From DASSQJ01 sp963773655 (lineage in GTDB: Bacteria > Actinomycetota > Actinomycetes > Actinomycetales > Dermatophilaceae), in NCBI GenBank assembly GCA_963773655.1, contig CAVZBX010000001.1, forward strand, positions 248,001-312,000: a DNA stretch of 64,000 nucleotides. The letters run 5' to 3'. Made by a program: the position numbers and the translations under genes. Below, one piece after another: positions 43,311 through 51,578 of the stretch; the first letter of the stretch is position 1; the number at the start of each line of letters is the position of its first letter. Under the pieces are notes generated by a model. That model ran no database searches. It was not told the DNA's origin and saw only the letters and a list, made by a program, of their open reading frames with translations.

Positions 43311-44366
43311 GTGAGCGATCCCTGGGGCCCGGCGGGCGACTTCGACCCCGACGTCACCTATGTCAACACGGCGAGCCTCGGGCTGCCGCCACGGGTGACG
43401 GCGGAGGCGCTCGACGACGTGCACGCCCGGTGGCGCCGGGGCCACGTCCAGGCCACCGACTTCGACCCGGTCGTCGCGGACGCCCGGGCCGCCTTCGCCC
43501 GGCTCGTCGGCGCCGACCCGGCGACCGTCGCCGTGGGGCACCAGGTGTCGCCGCTCGTGGGGCTGGTGGCGGCGTCGCTGCGGACCGGCTCCACCGTGCT
43601 CGTCGCCGAGGACGACTTCACCAGCGTGTCCTTCCCGTTCCTCGCCCAGCGGGAGCGCGGCATCCGGGTCGTCGAGGCGCCGCTCGCCGACCTCGCCGAG
43701 CACGTCGACGGCACCACCTCGCTCGTGGCCGTCTCCCTCGTGCAGTCCGCGGACGGCAGCCTCGCCCCGCTCGAGGCCGTCGAGGCCGCCGCCGCCCGGC
43801 ACGGTGCCGAGGTACTGCTCGACCTCACCCAGGCGGCCGGCTGGCTGCCGGTCGACGCCGGCCGGGCCGGGTACACCGTGTGCGGCGCCTACAAGTGGCT
43901 GCTGTCACCGCGCGGCACCGCGTTCCTCACCGTCCGGCCGGACCTGCTCGAGGGGCTCGTGCCCGCCTCGGCGGGGTGGTACGCCGGCCGGGACCCGTGG
44001 TCCTCCATCTACGGGTCGCCGCTGCGGCTCGCCGACGACGCACGGCGGCTGGACACCTCGCCCGCGTGGTTCGGCTGGGTGGGCACCCGCGCCTCGCTCC
44101 ACTACCTCGAGCGGGTGGGGGTGGAGGCGGTGCACGCCCACGACCTGGAGGTGGAGGCCGCCTTCGCCGCGGCCGCGGGGCTGGAGCCGGCGGGCCGAGC
44201 CCTCCGCTCGGTCGACGCCGACGACGCGGTGCCCGCACTGCTCGAGCGCGAGGGTGTGGTGGCGGCCACCCGCGCGGGCCGGCTGCGGGTGTCCTTCCAC
44301 GTGCACAACACCGTGGCGGAGGCCGAGCGGCTCGGGGCGCTGCTGCGCGGGCACGTCCGCGGGTGA
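43311..44366 (+). CDS. Class V aminotransferase family protein
   Basis: The 351-residue PLP enzyme has VTYVNTASLGLPPR at the N-terminus, LLDLTQAAGWLPVD with the PLP-pyridine Asp, and Lys195 in CGAYKWLLSPRGTAFL. It resembles cysteine desulfurase/isopenicillin-epimerase-like enzymes; no active-site loop Cys is evident, so desulfurase activity is doubtful. TAGGGT at 43298-43303 ends 7 bases before the GTG, and its first three bases are the stop codon of the upstream gene. Confidence 0.85.
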   Translation: MSDPWGPAGDFDPDVTYVNTASLGLPPRVTAEALDDVHARWRRGHVQATDFDPVVADARAAFARLVGADPATVAVGHQVSPLVGLVAASLRTGSTVLVAEDDFTSVSFPFLAQRERGIRVVEAPLADLAEHVDGTTSLVAVSLVQSADGSLAPLEAVEAAAARHGAEVLLDLTQAAGWLPVDAGRAGYTVCGAYKWLLSPRGTAFLTVRPDLLEGLVPASAGWYAGRDPWSSIYGSPLRLADDARRLDTSPAWFGWVGTRASLHYLERVGVEAVHAHDLEVEAAFAAAAGLEPAGRALRSVDADDAVPALLEREGVVAATRAGRLRVSFHVHNTVAEAERLGALLRGHVRG

Positions 44367-44430
44367 CGCGTCGGCGCGCTGCCGGTGGCCACCGCCCCCG
44401 GCCGGCTGGCGGTGGTGCCGCACAGGACGC

Positions 44431-45250
44431 TCACGGGGGGCCGTCGAGCCCGTCGGCGGGCGGCGTCGCGCCGCCCCGGTACGCGCTGGGGGTGAACCCC
44501 AGCACCGCCCGGAAGTCACGCGTGAGGTGCGCGTGGTCGGAGTAGCCGAGCTCGTGCGCGACCGCGGCCAGGGCGGTGCCGGGGTCCGCGCGCAAGCGCT
44601 CGGCCGCCTCCTGGAGCCGACGGCGCCGGATCATCGCGGCGGGGGACAGCCCCACGTACCGTGCGGCGAGGCGCTGGAGGGTGCGATCGGAGACGTGGAG
44701 GCGTTCGGCCGCCGTGGCCGTCGTCAGCACCTGGGGATCGGTCGTGAGCAGCTCCGCCATCCGGTTGGCCAGGTCGGCCTCGGGCGTCGGGGCCGGTACC
44801 CGGGCGCGCCACCACGTGGCAAAGGCGGCGACCGCCTCCGAGCGGCACCGCTCGGCCGGGCCGTCGCCGGCCATCGCGGTGGTCACGGCTGCCAGCGAGG
44901 TCGGCGGCGTCCACCGGGACGTAGTCGTCGACGGTGCGCGACGGGTCGTCGGTGAGGAGCGGCACCGCAGCCGGCCGGAGCAGCGCGCCGACCGCCCAGC
45001 CCGTGCCGCGCAGGTCGCGGTGGGTACGCCGCGTGGTGGGGCCGGCCAGCCCCACCAGGCCGGGCTCGACGACGAGATTGGAGGCCGGGAAGGAGATGAC
45101 GTGCTGGCGGGAGACCCGGCCCGGGGGCAGCGACCACTCGGGGATCCAGAAGTGCACGACGAGGTGGGCGAGGTCCGCCGGGGGCGCGAGCCGCGTGAAC
45201 GTGGGCAGTCGCGCCGGGTAGAGGATGCCCCTGCCCGCTCCGCCGCCCAC
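44431..45250 (-). pseudogene. AraC family regulator, interrupted by a 1-base frameshift
   Basis: The N-terminal sensor half (LAHLVVHFWIPEWSLPPG; QHVISFPASNLVVEP) and the C-terminal AraC DNA-binding half (LHVSDRTLQRLAARYVGLSP; LAAVAHELGYSDHAHLTRDF) lie in different frames. One extra base at about 44890-44900 separates PVDAADLA from AVTTAMAG; restored length is 272 residues. The GTG at 45250 has TACGGT ending 6 bases upstream. It is divergent from a VOC gene and would be its natural regulator. Confidence 0.8.
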
Positions 45251-45316
45251 GGCCCCACCGTAGGCCGTCGGGGATCTTCAAGACCGGTTGGTGTCCGCGC
45301 CCGTAGCGTCGCGGGC

Positions 45317-45823
45317 ATGGACCACACCAGCGAGACGACCACCGCCGCCCACGGCGAGCACACCACGCACGGGGTCCCGCACGGGTACACGTCGCTGACC
45401 CCCTTCGTCGTCGTTCCCCGGGCCGGGGAGGCGATCACCTTCTACCGCGACGTCCTCGGCGCCCGGGTCGTCGACGTCACCGAGATGGGTGGGGTGGTCG
45501 CGCACGCCGTCCTCGACCTCGGCGGCGGGATGCTGCAGCTCGGCGAGCCGGCGGCCGACTACCACCTCGTGCCCCCGCCCGAGGGGGAGGACGACTGCTT
45601 CTCCCTCGGTCTCTACTGCGCGGACGCCGATGCCGTCGTGGCCCGCGCCGAGGCGGCCGGGGCCACGGTGCGCGAGCCGCTCACGACGTTCGTGTCCGGC
45701 GACCGGTACGCGAGCATCAGGGACCCGTTCGGCATCCGCTGGTCGGTGATGACGCGGGTCGAGGACCTCTCCGAGGACGAGTCCGCCCGTCGCGTCGCGC
45801 AGTGGGCGGCGGCACAGGGATGA
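45317..45823 (+). CDS. VOC family (glyoxalase/PhnB-like) protein
   Basis: The 168-residue protein has the PhnB-like pattern TPFVVVPRAGEAITFYRDVLGA, MLQLGEP and a C-terminal SIRDPFGIRWSVMTRVEDL. The family covers metal-dependent glyoxalases, dioxygenases and resistance proteins; the role is unknown. The N-terminal 20 residues are His/Thr-rich. TAGCGT at 45304-45309 ends 7 bases before the ATG, so it is probably leaderless. It is divergent from the frameshifted AraC gene. Confidence 0.87.
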   Translation: MDHTSETTTAAHGEHTTHGVPHGYTSLTPFVVVPRAGEAITFYRDVLGARVVDVTEMGGVVAHAVLDLGGGMLQLGEPAADYHLVPPPEGEDDCFSLGLYCADADAVVARAEAAGATVREPLTTFVSGDRYASIRDPFGIRWSVMTRVEDLSEDESARRVAQWAAAQG

Positions 45824-45916
45824 CCCACGGGGTGCGGGGACGCCGGCGGCCCCTCGGCGCCTCGGGGCGAGGAGACGTCGGGCGCCTCGGCGGTGGGCAG
45901 GGGTCGACAGCTCCCC

Positions 45917-47269
45917 TCAGACGGCCGCGCCGGCGCCGTGGCCCGGCTCCCGGCGGGAGGGGCCCGCGGGCTCGCCGGGGTGGCGCCTGCTCGCCCCCGC
46001 GTACGCCAACCCCGTGACCAGGTAGATGGCCGCGACGGCCATGACGAGCCCGGGGGAGCGGCCGTCGGCCGGAAGCACCACCGCACACACGCCGGCGGCC
46101 CCGACGAAGGTGATGTTGAAGACCATGTCGTAGAACGACATCGCACGTCCGCGGAAGCCGTCGTCGGTGTGGGTCTGGACGATGGTGTCCACGCAGATCT
46201 TGGTCCCCTGCATGCAGATGCCGACGGCGAAGCCGGTGGCGAGGGCCACGGGGTAGGTGAGCGTCACCGCGAACACGGCGCCGAGGAGCGCCGCCGCGAT
46301 GCAGCACAGCACGATCCAGGTCTGCAGCCGGATCCTGCGTGTCACCACCGGCGTCACGAACGCGGCGGCGAAGAACCCCGCGCCCGACACGACGAAGGCG
46401 CCCGCCAGGCGGACCGCGCCCGCGTCGGGGTCGGTCGGATCGGCGAACGTGGCCCGGGAGAGGAGGAACATCGCCACGGTCACCAGGCCGTAGGCGAAGC
46501 GCTGACCACCCACGACGGCCAGGGCGTCGAAGGCGGGGCGCCGTTGCCACAGGTGCGCCGTGGCCTGCCCCATGCCGACGACGACGCCGCGAACGGCCTC
46601 CGGCGCGTCGGCCCAGGGCGCTCGCTCCGCCGCATCCGGGCCCAGGAGGTCCCGGTGCATGGTCCGGGCGGTCGCGGACGAGACGAGGTAGATCCCGGCC
46701 GCGAGGAGCACGATGACGGCGTCGGTCGCATCGCTGCCCCCCAGCACCTGGCGCACGACGACCGCCACGCCCGCGCCACCGAGGGCGAGGACCGTTCCGC
46801 TCGTCGTCGAGACAGCGTTCGCCATGACCAGCTCGGCCCGGGGCACCACGTGCGGCAGGCTGGCACCCAGGCCGGCGAGGACGAAACGGTTGACGGACAG
46901 GCACACGAGCACGAGGAGGTACAGCGGGAGGCCGACCGCCCCCGAGAGCACCATGGCGGCGATGCCGAGCACGAGGACCGAACGGAGGAGGTTGGCCCGC
47001 ACCAGCACCTGCCGACGGCTGTAGCGGTCCAGCACGATGCCGACGAACGGCCCGACGAGCGTGTACGGGAGGATCGCCACCGTGAAGGCGAGCGCGATGC
47101 CGGTCGCCGTGGCGGCTCGCTGGGGGGAGAAGAAGAACAGGCTCGCGAGCCCGGCCTCGAAGACACCGTCGGCGCCCTGGGAGGTCAGCCGGGTGGCGTA
47201 GAGGCGCCGGAAGTCGCGACCGCGCAGCACGATCCGCAGGTCGCTGACGAACCGGCCGGCCGAGGACAC
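45917..47269 (-). CDS. MFS transporter
   Basis: The 450-residue protein has about twelve hydrophobic helices and the loop 2-3 motif GIVLDRYSRRQVLV typical of major facilitator exporters. The N-terminus RGRDFRRLYATRLTSQGADGVFEAG is common in actinobacterial MFS proteins of unknown substrate. A Ser/Pro/Arg-rich tail follows the last helix. TAGTCT (minus strand 47281-47276) ends 6 bases before the GTG, suggesting a leaderless mRNA. Confidence 0.88.
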   Translation of the reverse strand: MSSAGRFVSDLRIVLRGRDFRRLYATRLTSQGADGVFEAGLASLFFFSPQRAATATGIALAFTVAILPYTLVGPFVGIVLDRYSRRQVLVRANLLRSVLVLGIAAMVLSGAVGLPLYLLVLVCLSVNRFVLAGLGASLPHVVPRAELVMANAVSTTSGTVLALGGAGVAVVVRQVLGGSDATDAVIVLLAAGIYLVSSATARTMHRDLLGPDAAERAPWADAPEAVRGVVVGMGQATAHLWQRRPAFDALAVVGGQRFAYGLVTVAMFLLSRATFADPTDPDAGAVRLAGAFVVSGAGFFAAAFVTPVVTRRIRLQTWIVLCCIAAALLGAVFAVTLTYPVALATGFAVGICMQGTKICVDTIVQTHTDDGFRGRAMSFYDMVFNITFVGAAGVCAVVLPADGRSPGLVMAVAAIYLVTGLAYAGASRRHPGEPAGPSRREPGHGAGAAV

Positions 47270-47348
47270 GACCGCAGACTAGACGGGATGCCGACGCAGG
47301 CGGCCCGGCTAGCCGCAGCAGGGGGCCGGGCCGTCGGTGCGGCGTCGG

Positions 47349-47834
47349 TCAGCCGGTGTACGGGGTCGTGTGGACGACCTTGACCTCGATCTGCTTGCCG
47401 CTCGGGGCCTCGTAGGACACGACGTCGCCGACGGAGGCGCCGTTGACGGCGGCGCCGATCGGGGACTTCTCGGAGAAGACCTGGATGGACTCGTCACTGA
47501 TCTCGCGGGAGCCGAGGAGGAAGGTCTCCTCCTCGCCGAGCATCTCGACGGTCACCATCATCCCCGGCTCGACGACGCCGTCGTCGGCCGGCGTCTCGCC
47601 GATGATCGCGGTGTCGAGGAGCTGGGTCAGCTGACGGATCCGCGCCTCCATCTTGCCCTGCTCCTCCTTGGCGGCGTGGTAGCCGCCGTTCTCACGGAGG
47701 TCACCCTCCTCCCGGGCCGCCTCGATGCGCTTCGCGATCTCGGTGCGACCCGGACCGGAGAGCTCCTCGAGCTCGGCCTTGAGGCGGTCGTGGGCCGCCT
47801 GCGTCAGGTAGCTCTGGTTCGTCGTCTCGGTCAC
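47349..47834 (-). CDS. greA: Transcription elongation factor GreA
   Basis: The 161-residue protein has the N-terminal coiled coil (YLTQAAHDRLKAELEEL; REEGDLRENGGYHAAKEEQG with the acidic tip) and the C-terminal FKBP-like domain. It enters the RNA polymerase secondary channel and stimulates cleavage of backtracked RNA. GAGGAAGTGA lies upstream of the GTG and a -10 box TAGAAT at 47972-47967, so there is a leader of about 125 nt. The neighbours DUF4307 and mca are conserved. Confidence 0.95.
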   Translation of the reverse strand: MTETTNQSYLTQAAHDRLKAELEELSGPGRTEIAKRIEAAREEGDLRENGGYHAAKEEQGKMEARIRQLTQLLDTAIIGETPADDGVVEPGMMVTVEMLGEEETFLLGSREISDESIQVFSEKSPIGAAVNGASVGDVVSYEAPSGKQIEVKVVHTTPYTG

Positions 47835-48006
47835 GGGGGTTCACTTCCTCAGTGGTGGTGCGGTGCGGCCGGACCCGCTGCGGGGTGCTACGGCAACGGG
47901 CCCGGGCTTCCGTCGGCTGGGTGCTCCAGCGGAGGACGGAACCGGACCCGCAGTGCGTGAAGACCCATTCTAGCAACGTGGGCGCCCCGGATCACATCCG
48001 ATCGGG

Positions 48007-48387
48007 TCAGCCGCCGCTCCCCGTGACGCGGACACAGGACTCGACGACACCGGTGACGGCGCGCGAGCTCGTGCGCACGACGACCTCGCGGCGCACCACC
48101 GCGGGCCCCTCCGCGGGCACCCGGTCGTCGGTGACCCCGACCCGCCCCTTCCGGCGGTCCAGCGCGGCCACCCGGCAGTCGACCGCCACGCCCTGCGGCC
48201 GCGACAGGTCGTACTGCACCCAGACCTCGGTGTCCGAGCGCACCTCGTAGGAGACGACGGTCGGCCGCACGGCGCCACTCGTGCTCGTCCACCCCCACCA
48301 GACGACCAGCGCCACGGCGAGGGTGATGCCGACGCCCCCCACGACCCACCAGCGACCGGTACCGGGTGCGGGTCGGGGGACGGGCAC
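48007..48387 (-). CDS. DUF4307 domain membrane protein
   Basis: The 126-residue protein has one transmembrane helix near the N-terminus (WWVVGGVGITLAVALVVWWG) and an extracytoplasmic beta-rich domain with Cys in VDCRVAALD and SCVRVTG that could form a disulfide. The family is found between greA and mca in many actinobacteria. Its function is unknown. AGGAGG lies 5 bases before the GTG at 48387. Confidence 0.87.
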   Translation of the reverse strand: MPVPRPAPGTGRWWVVGGVGITLAVALVVWWGWTSTSGAVRPTVVSYEVRSDTEVWVQYDLSRPQGVAVDCRVAALDRRKGRVGVTDDRVPAEGPAVVRREVVVRTSSRAVTGVVESCVRVTGSGG

Positions 48388-48481
48388 GGCGCCTCCTGGC
48401 GATGGGGTCGGTGTCGGATGAGAGACTGGTCGGCGATCATTCTCGGGTACGCCCACCACCACCGGCACGGAAGGGTCCTGC

Positions 48482-49420
48482 ATGTCCGAGCGGCTCCGGC
48501 TGATGTGCGTCCACGCGCACCCGGACGACGAGTCGAGCAAGGGGGCGGCGACGATGGCCAAGTACGTCGACGCCGGCCACGAGGTCCTCGTCGTCTCCTG
48601 CACCGGCGGGGAGCGCGGCGACATCCTCAACCCGCGCCTGCGCACCGACGCCCACATCATCCGCGACATGGCGGAGGTGCGCCGCGAGGAGATGGCGGCC
48701 GCCCGGGCCGTGCTCGGCGTCCAGCACACCTGGCTCGGTTACGTCGACTCGGGCCTGCCCGAGGGCGACCCGCTGCCACCGCTGCCCGCGGGATGCTTCG
48801 CCCTGGCCCCGCTCGCAGCGCCCACCGAGGCGCTGGTCCGCGAGATCCGCCGGTTCCGCCCGCACGTGATGACCACGTACGACGAGAACGGCGGCTACCC
48901 GCACCCGGACCACATCCGGTGCCACGACGTGTCGGTGGCGGCATTCGCGGCCGCCGGCGACCCCCGGGCGTACCCCACCGCGGGGCCGCCGTGGCAGCCG
49001 CTCAAGCTCTACTACAACGCGACCTTCACCCGGGCGCGGATCGAGGCCTTCCACACGGCGCTCACCGCACTGGGCGAGGAGAGCCCGTACGCGGAGTGGC
49101 TGGAGAACTGGAGCCGCCCCGACCGCGAGGTCACCACCCGCGTCCAGTGCGCCGACTGGTTCGACCGCCGCGACGCCGCGCTGCTCGCCCACGCCACCCA
49201 GGTCGACCCCGACGGGTCGTGGTTCCGCGTGCCCCGCGAGGTCCAGCAGGAGGTGTGGCCCACGGAGGAGTTCGAGGCCGCGGCGTCCTACGTCCCGGTC
49301 GTCGAGGGCGAGGACGACCTGTTCGCGGGCCTGCCCGAGGACACTGCCGAGGCCGACGCCCTGGCCACCTCCCGGTCGCTGCGCCTGGTCCACGACTCCC
49401 GCAAGGGGCGAGCGGCGTGA
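48482..49420 (+). CDS. mca: Mycothiol S-conjugate amidase
   Basis: The 312-residue zinc amidase has the metal motif CVHAHPDDESSKGAAT and a distal His in GGYPHPDHIRCHD. It cleaves mycothiol S-conjugates of toxins to release mercapturic acids. The length and the segment TWLGYVDSGLPEGD favour Mca over the deacetylase MshB. This gene shows that the organism makes mycothiol. GGAAGGG precedes the ATG. Confidence 0.93.
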   Translation: MSERLRLMCVHAHPDDESSKGAATMAKYVDAGHEVLVVSCTGGERGDILNPRLRTDAHIIRDMAEVRREEMAAARAVLGVQHTWLGYVDSGLPEGDPLPPLPAGCFALAPLAAPTEALVREIRRFRPHVMTTYDENGGYPHPDHIRCHDVSVAAFAAAGDPRAYPTAGPPWQPLKLYYNATFTRARIEAFHTALTALGEESPYAEWLENWSRPDREVTTRVQCADWFDRRDAALLAHATQVDPDGSWFRVPREVQQEVWPTEEFEAAASYVPVVEGEDDLFAGLPEDTAEADALATSRSLRLVHDSRKGRAA

Positions 49421-49665
49421 GCGACCTCAACACCGGTTTCCTCGCGTTCCTCGCCTTCGCGGTGCTCGCCGTCGCGCTCTGGTTGCTCATGCGCAACATG
49501 AACTCGCGGATGCGGCGGATGTCGTACCGCCAGCAGGCCGCGCACCGCGGCAAGGACGACCCGCAGGCCGGCCCCGACGACCTGGGGGGCGGGGCCGACG
49601 ACGTGCGCGACGAGGCCGACGGCGACGACTTCGTCGGCGACGAGGACGACCGGCCGCGCGGCTGA
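49417..49665 (+). CDS. Small single-pass membrane protein
   Basis: The 82-residue protein has one helix (FLAFLAFAVLAVALWLLM), a basic juxtamembrane stretch with four Met residues, and a highly acidic tail. GTG overlaps the mca stop (GTGA). A small membrane protein at this place after mca is conserved in actinobacteria; its role is unknown. Confidence 0.8.
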   Translation: MSDLNTGFLAFLAFAVLAVALWLLMRNMNSRMRRMSYRQQAAHRGKDDPQAGPDDLGGGADDVRDEADGDDFVGDEDDRPRG

Positions 49666-49731
49666 CCCCGCACTCGCGCCGGACCCACCGGCAGGCGGTC
49701 AGCGCCGCACCGGCGGGTGGGCTGGCCCCGG

Positions 49732-50451
49732 TCAGGCGCTGGAGGCGCCCCCCAGGGCGAGCGAGGCGGCCACGAAGTGCGCGGCGAAGGCGAGCACGGT
49801 GAGGGCGTGGAACACCTCGTGGAAGCCGAACCAGCGCGGTGAGATGTCCGGCCGGCGGATGCCGTAGACGACCGCACCGAGGCTGTAGAGCACCCCGCCG
49901 ATGACGACCCACGCCATCACGGCGCCACCGGCGTGCTCGAGCAACGGGCCGAAGTAGAAGACCGCCACCCAGCCCTGCAGCACGTACACGGGCACGTAGA
50001 GCCACCGGGGGGCCCCCGCCCACAGCACCCGGAACAGCACGCCGACCACCGCGCCGGTCCAGACGATGAGCAGCAGGGTCCGGGCCTGGTCGGGGGGCAG
50101 CAGCAGGGCGAACGGGGTGTAGGTGCCCGCGATGATGAGGAAGATGTTGGAGTGGTCGAGCCGGCGCAGCACCGCTCCCACGCGGGGGGACCAGGTGCCG
50201 CGGTGGTAGACGGCCGAGGTCGCGAAGAGCAGGGTCGCCGTACCCGCGAACACGGCGGCCGAGAGCTTGCCGGTGGTCGTCGTGGCGAGCAGGACGAGGG
50301 CGATGCCGCACAGTACGGCGATCGGTGCCATCGCCGTGTGCAGCCAGCCGCGAAGGTGCGGCTTCACGTGGTCGATGGCCACCTCGACGCGGTGCTCGAA
50401 GGCCTCGATCGCGCCGTGGTCGGAGGCCCGGGCGGAACGGTCATCGGTCAT
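49732..50451 (-). CDS. trhA: PAQR family membrane homeostasis protein TrhA (hemolysin III)
   Basis: The 239-residue protein has seven hydrophobic helices and the PAQR metal-site pattern: LLFATSAVYHRG with SxxxH, LDHSNIFLIIAGTYTP with Asp, and EVFHALTVLAFAAHF with HxxxH. It is related to adiponectin receptors and linked to membrane lipid homeostasis; hemolytic activity is unproven. A palindrome covers its promoter (50462-50483). It is divergent from a cis-prenyltransferase gene, as in M. tuberculosis. Confidence 0.9.
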   Translation of the reverse strand: MTDDRSARASDHGAIEAFEHRVEVAIDHVKPHLRGWLHTAMAPIAVLCGIALVLLATTTTGKLSAAVFAGTATLLFATSAVYHRGTWSPRVGAVLRRLDHSNIFLIIAGTYTPFALLLPPDQARTLLLIVWTGAVVGVLFRVLWAGAPRWLYVPVYVLQGWVAVFYFGPLLEHAGGAVMAWVVIGGVLYSLGAVVYGIRRPDISPRWFGFHEVFHALTVLAFAAHFVAASLALGGASSA

Positions 50452-50461
50452 TGACTCAGGG

Positions 50462-50483
50462 TAACCTACGCAAACGTAGGTTA
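50462..50483 (-). promoter_or_regulatory. Palindromic operator over the trhA promoter
   Basis: TAACCTACG (50462-50470) and CGTAGGTTA (50475-50483) form a perfect inverted repeat with a 4-base spacer CAAA. The minus-strand TAGGTT within it may be the -10 box, 11 bases before the ATG. A repressor binding here would block trhA. Confidence 0.55.
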
Positions 50484-50602
50484 GGAAGCGACGTGCACGC
50501 GGTTCGCCCCGTGCCGGTCGGGGCCGCCGCCGGAGTAGCGTGGCCCCGACGCCCCCGGAGCAGCCGGGGGAGACCCCGGAGCACGCGGGAGGACGCGGAC
50601 GC

Positions 50603-51367
50603 ATGCGGTTCAGCGACGTCCTCTACGCCGCGTACGAACGTCGGCTCGCCAGGCAGCTCGGCGACGTCCCGCTGCCTCGCCACGTCGGCGTCATGCTCGA
50701 CGGCAACCGCCGCTGGGCCCGGGCCCGCGGCACCGGGACCAGCGAGGGGTACCGCGCCGGCGCCGACAACATCGCCAACCTGCTCTCCTGGTGCGAGGAG
50801 GTCGGGGTCGAGATCGTCACCCTGTGGCTGCTCTCCACCGACAACCTCCTCGGGCGGCGCGAGGACGAGCTCGGGCCGCTGCTCGGCATCATCGAGGACG
50901 CCGTCGACGCGCTCGCCGACACCCACCGCTGGCGGATCAACCCCGTCGGGGCGCTGGACCTGCTGCCGGCGGCCACCGCGGCACGGCTCAAGGCCGCCGG
51001 CGACCGCACCCGCGACGTCGACGGGATGATCGTCAACGTCGCCGTGGGGTACGGGGGGCGGCGTGAGATCGCCGACGCCGTGCGCTCGCTGCTCATCGAG
51101 CACGCCACCCGCGGCACGAGCATCGAGCAGCTGGCCGAGGTCATCGACGTCGAGCACATCGCCGAGCACCTCTACACCAAGGGCCAGCCCGACCCCGACC
51201 TCGTCATCCGCACCTCGGGGGAGCAGCGCCTCGGCGGCTTCCTGCTCTGGCAGAGCACGCACAGCGAGTTCTACTTCTGCGAGGCGTACTGGCCCGACTT
51301 CCGCAAGGTCGACTTCCTCCGGGCGCTGCGGGCGTACGGCGACCGGCACCGCCGCTTCGGGGCCTGA
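50603..51367 (+). CDS. uppS: Isoprenyl transferase (cis-prenyltransferase, UppS family)
   Basis: The 254-residue enzyme has the catalytic Asp33 in VGVMLDGNRRWAR, the segment LLSTDNL and the C-terminal LVIRTSGEQRLGGFLLWQ. It condenses isopentenyl diphosphate in cis to make polyprenyl carriers. It resembles the short-chain Z-FPP synthase branch (Rv1086-like) by location, but chain length cannot be set by eye. GGGAGG lies about 9 bases before the ATG, and TAGCGT at 50536-50541 is a -10 box. Confidence 0.9.
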   Translation: MRFSDVLYAAYERRLARQLGDVPLPRHVGVMLDGNRRWARARGTGTSEGYRAGADNIANLLSWCEEVGVEIVTLWLLSTDNLLGRREDELGPLLGIIEDAVDALADTHRWRINPVGALDLLPAATAARLKAAGDRTRDVDGMIVNVAVGYGGRREIADAVRSLLIEHATRGTSIEQLAEVIDVEHIAEHLYTKGQPDPDLVIRTSGEQRLGGFLLWQSTHSEFYFCEAYWPDFRKVDFLRALRAYGDRHRRFGA

Positions 51368-51451
51368 CGCTCCCGGCCTCGCCGCCGGTACCGGTGGTGG
51401 TGTCGAGGGCCCGGGCGCCGGCGCTTTCCCACGCCACAGGACATCGCGGAG

Positions 51452-51480
51452 GTCACACCAGATGACTGCCGTCACACCAG
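51452..51480. repeat. Direct repeat upstream of phoH2
   Basis: GTCACACCAG occurs at 51452-51461 and 51471-51480 in the gap before the phoH2 promoter (TAGCGT 51537-51542). The 19-bp spacing is close to two helical turns, so a protein could bind both copies. Confidence 0.3.
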
Positions 51481-51578
51481 TCACTGCGGGGCCGACACGC
51501 CCGAGCCGATGAACGCGGGAGGGATCCGGGAGGGCCGTAGCGTCGACGACACGGCATCCTCGACCACCAGGAGCGGCA

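Noticed and set aside
51368..51578. phoAT-type antitoxin gene before phoH2
   Set aside because: The gap holds a promoter and a short direct repeat, but no convincing small frame with a ribosome binding site.
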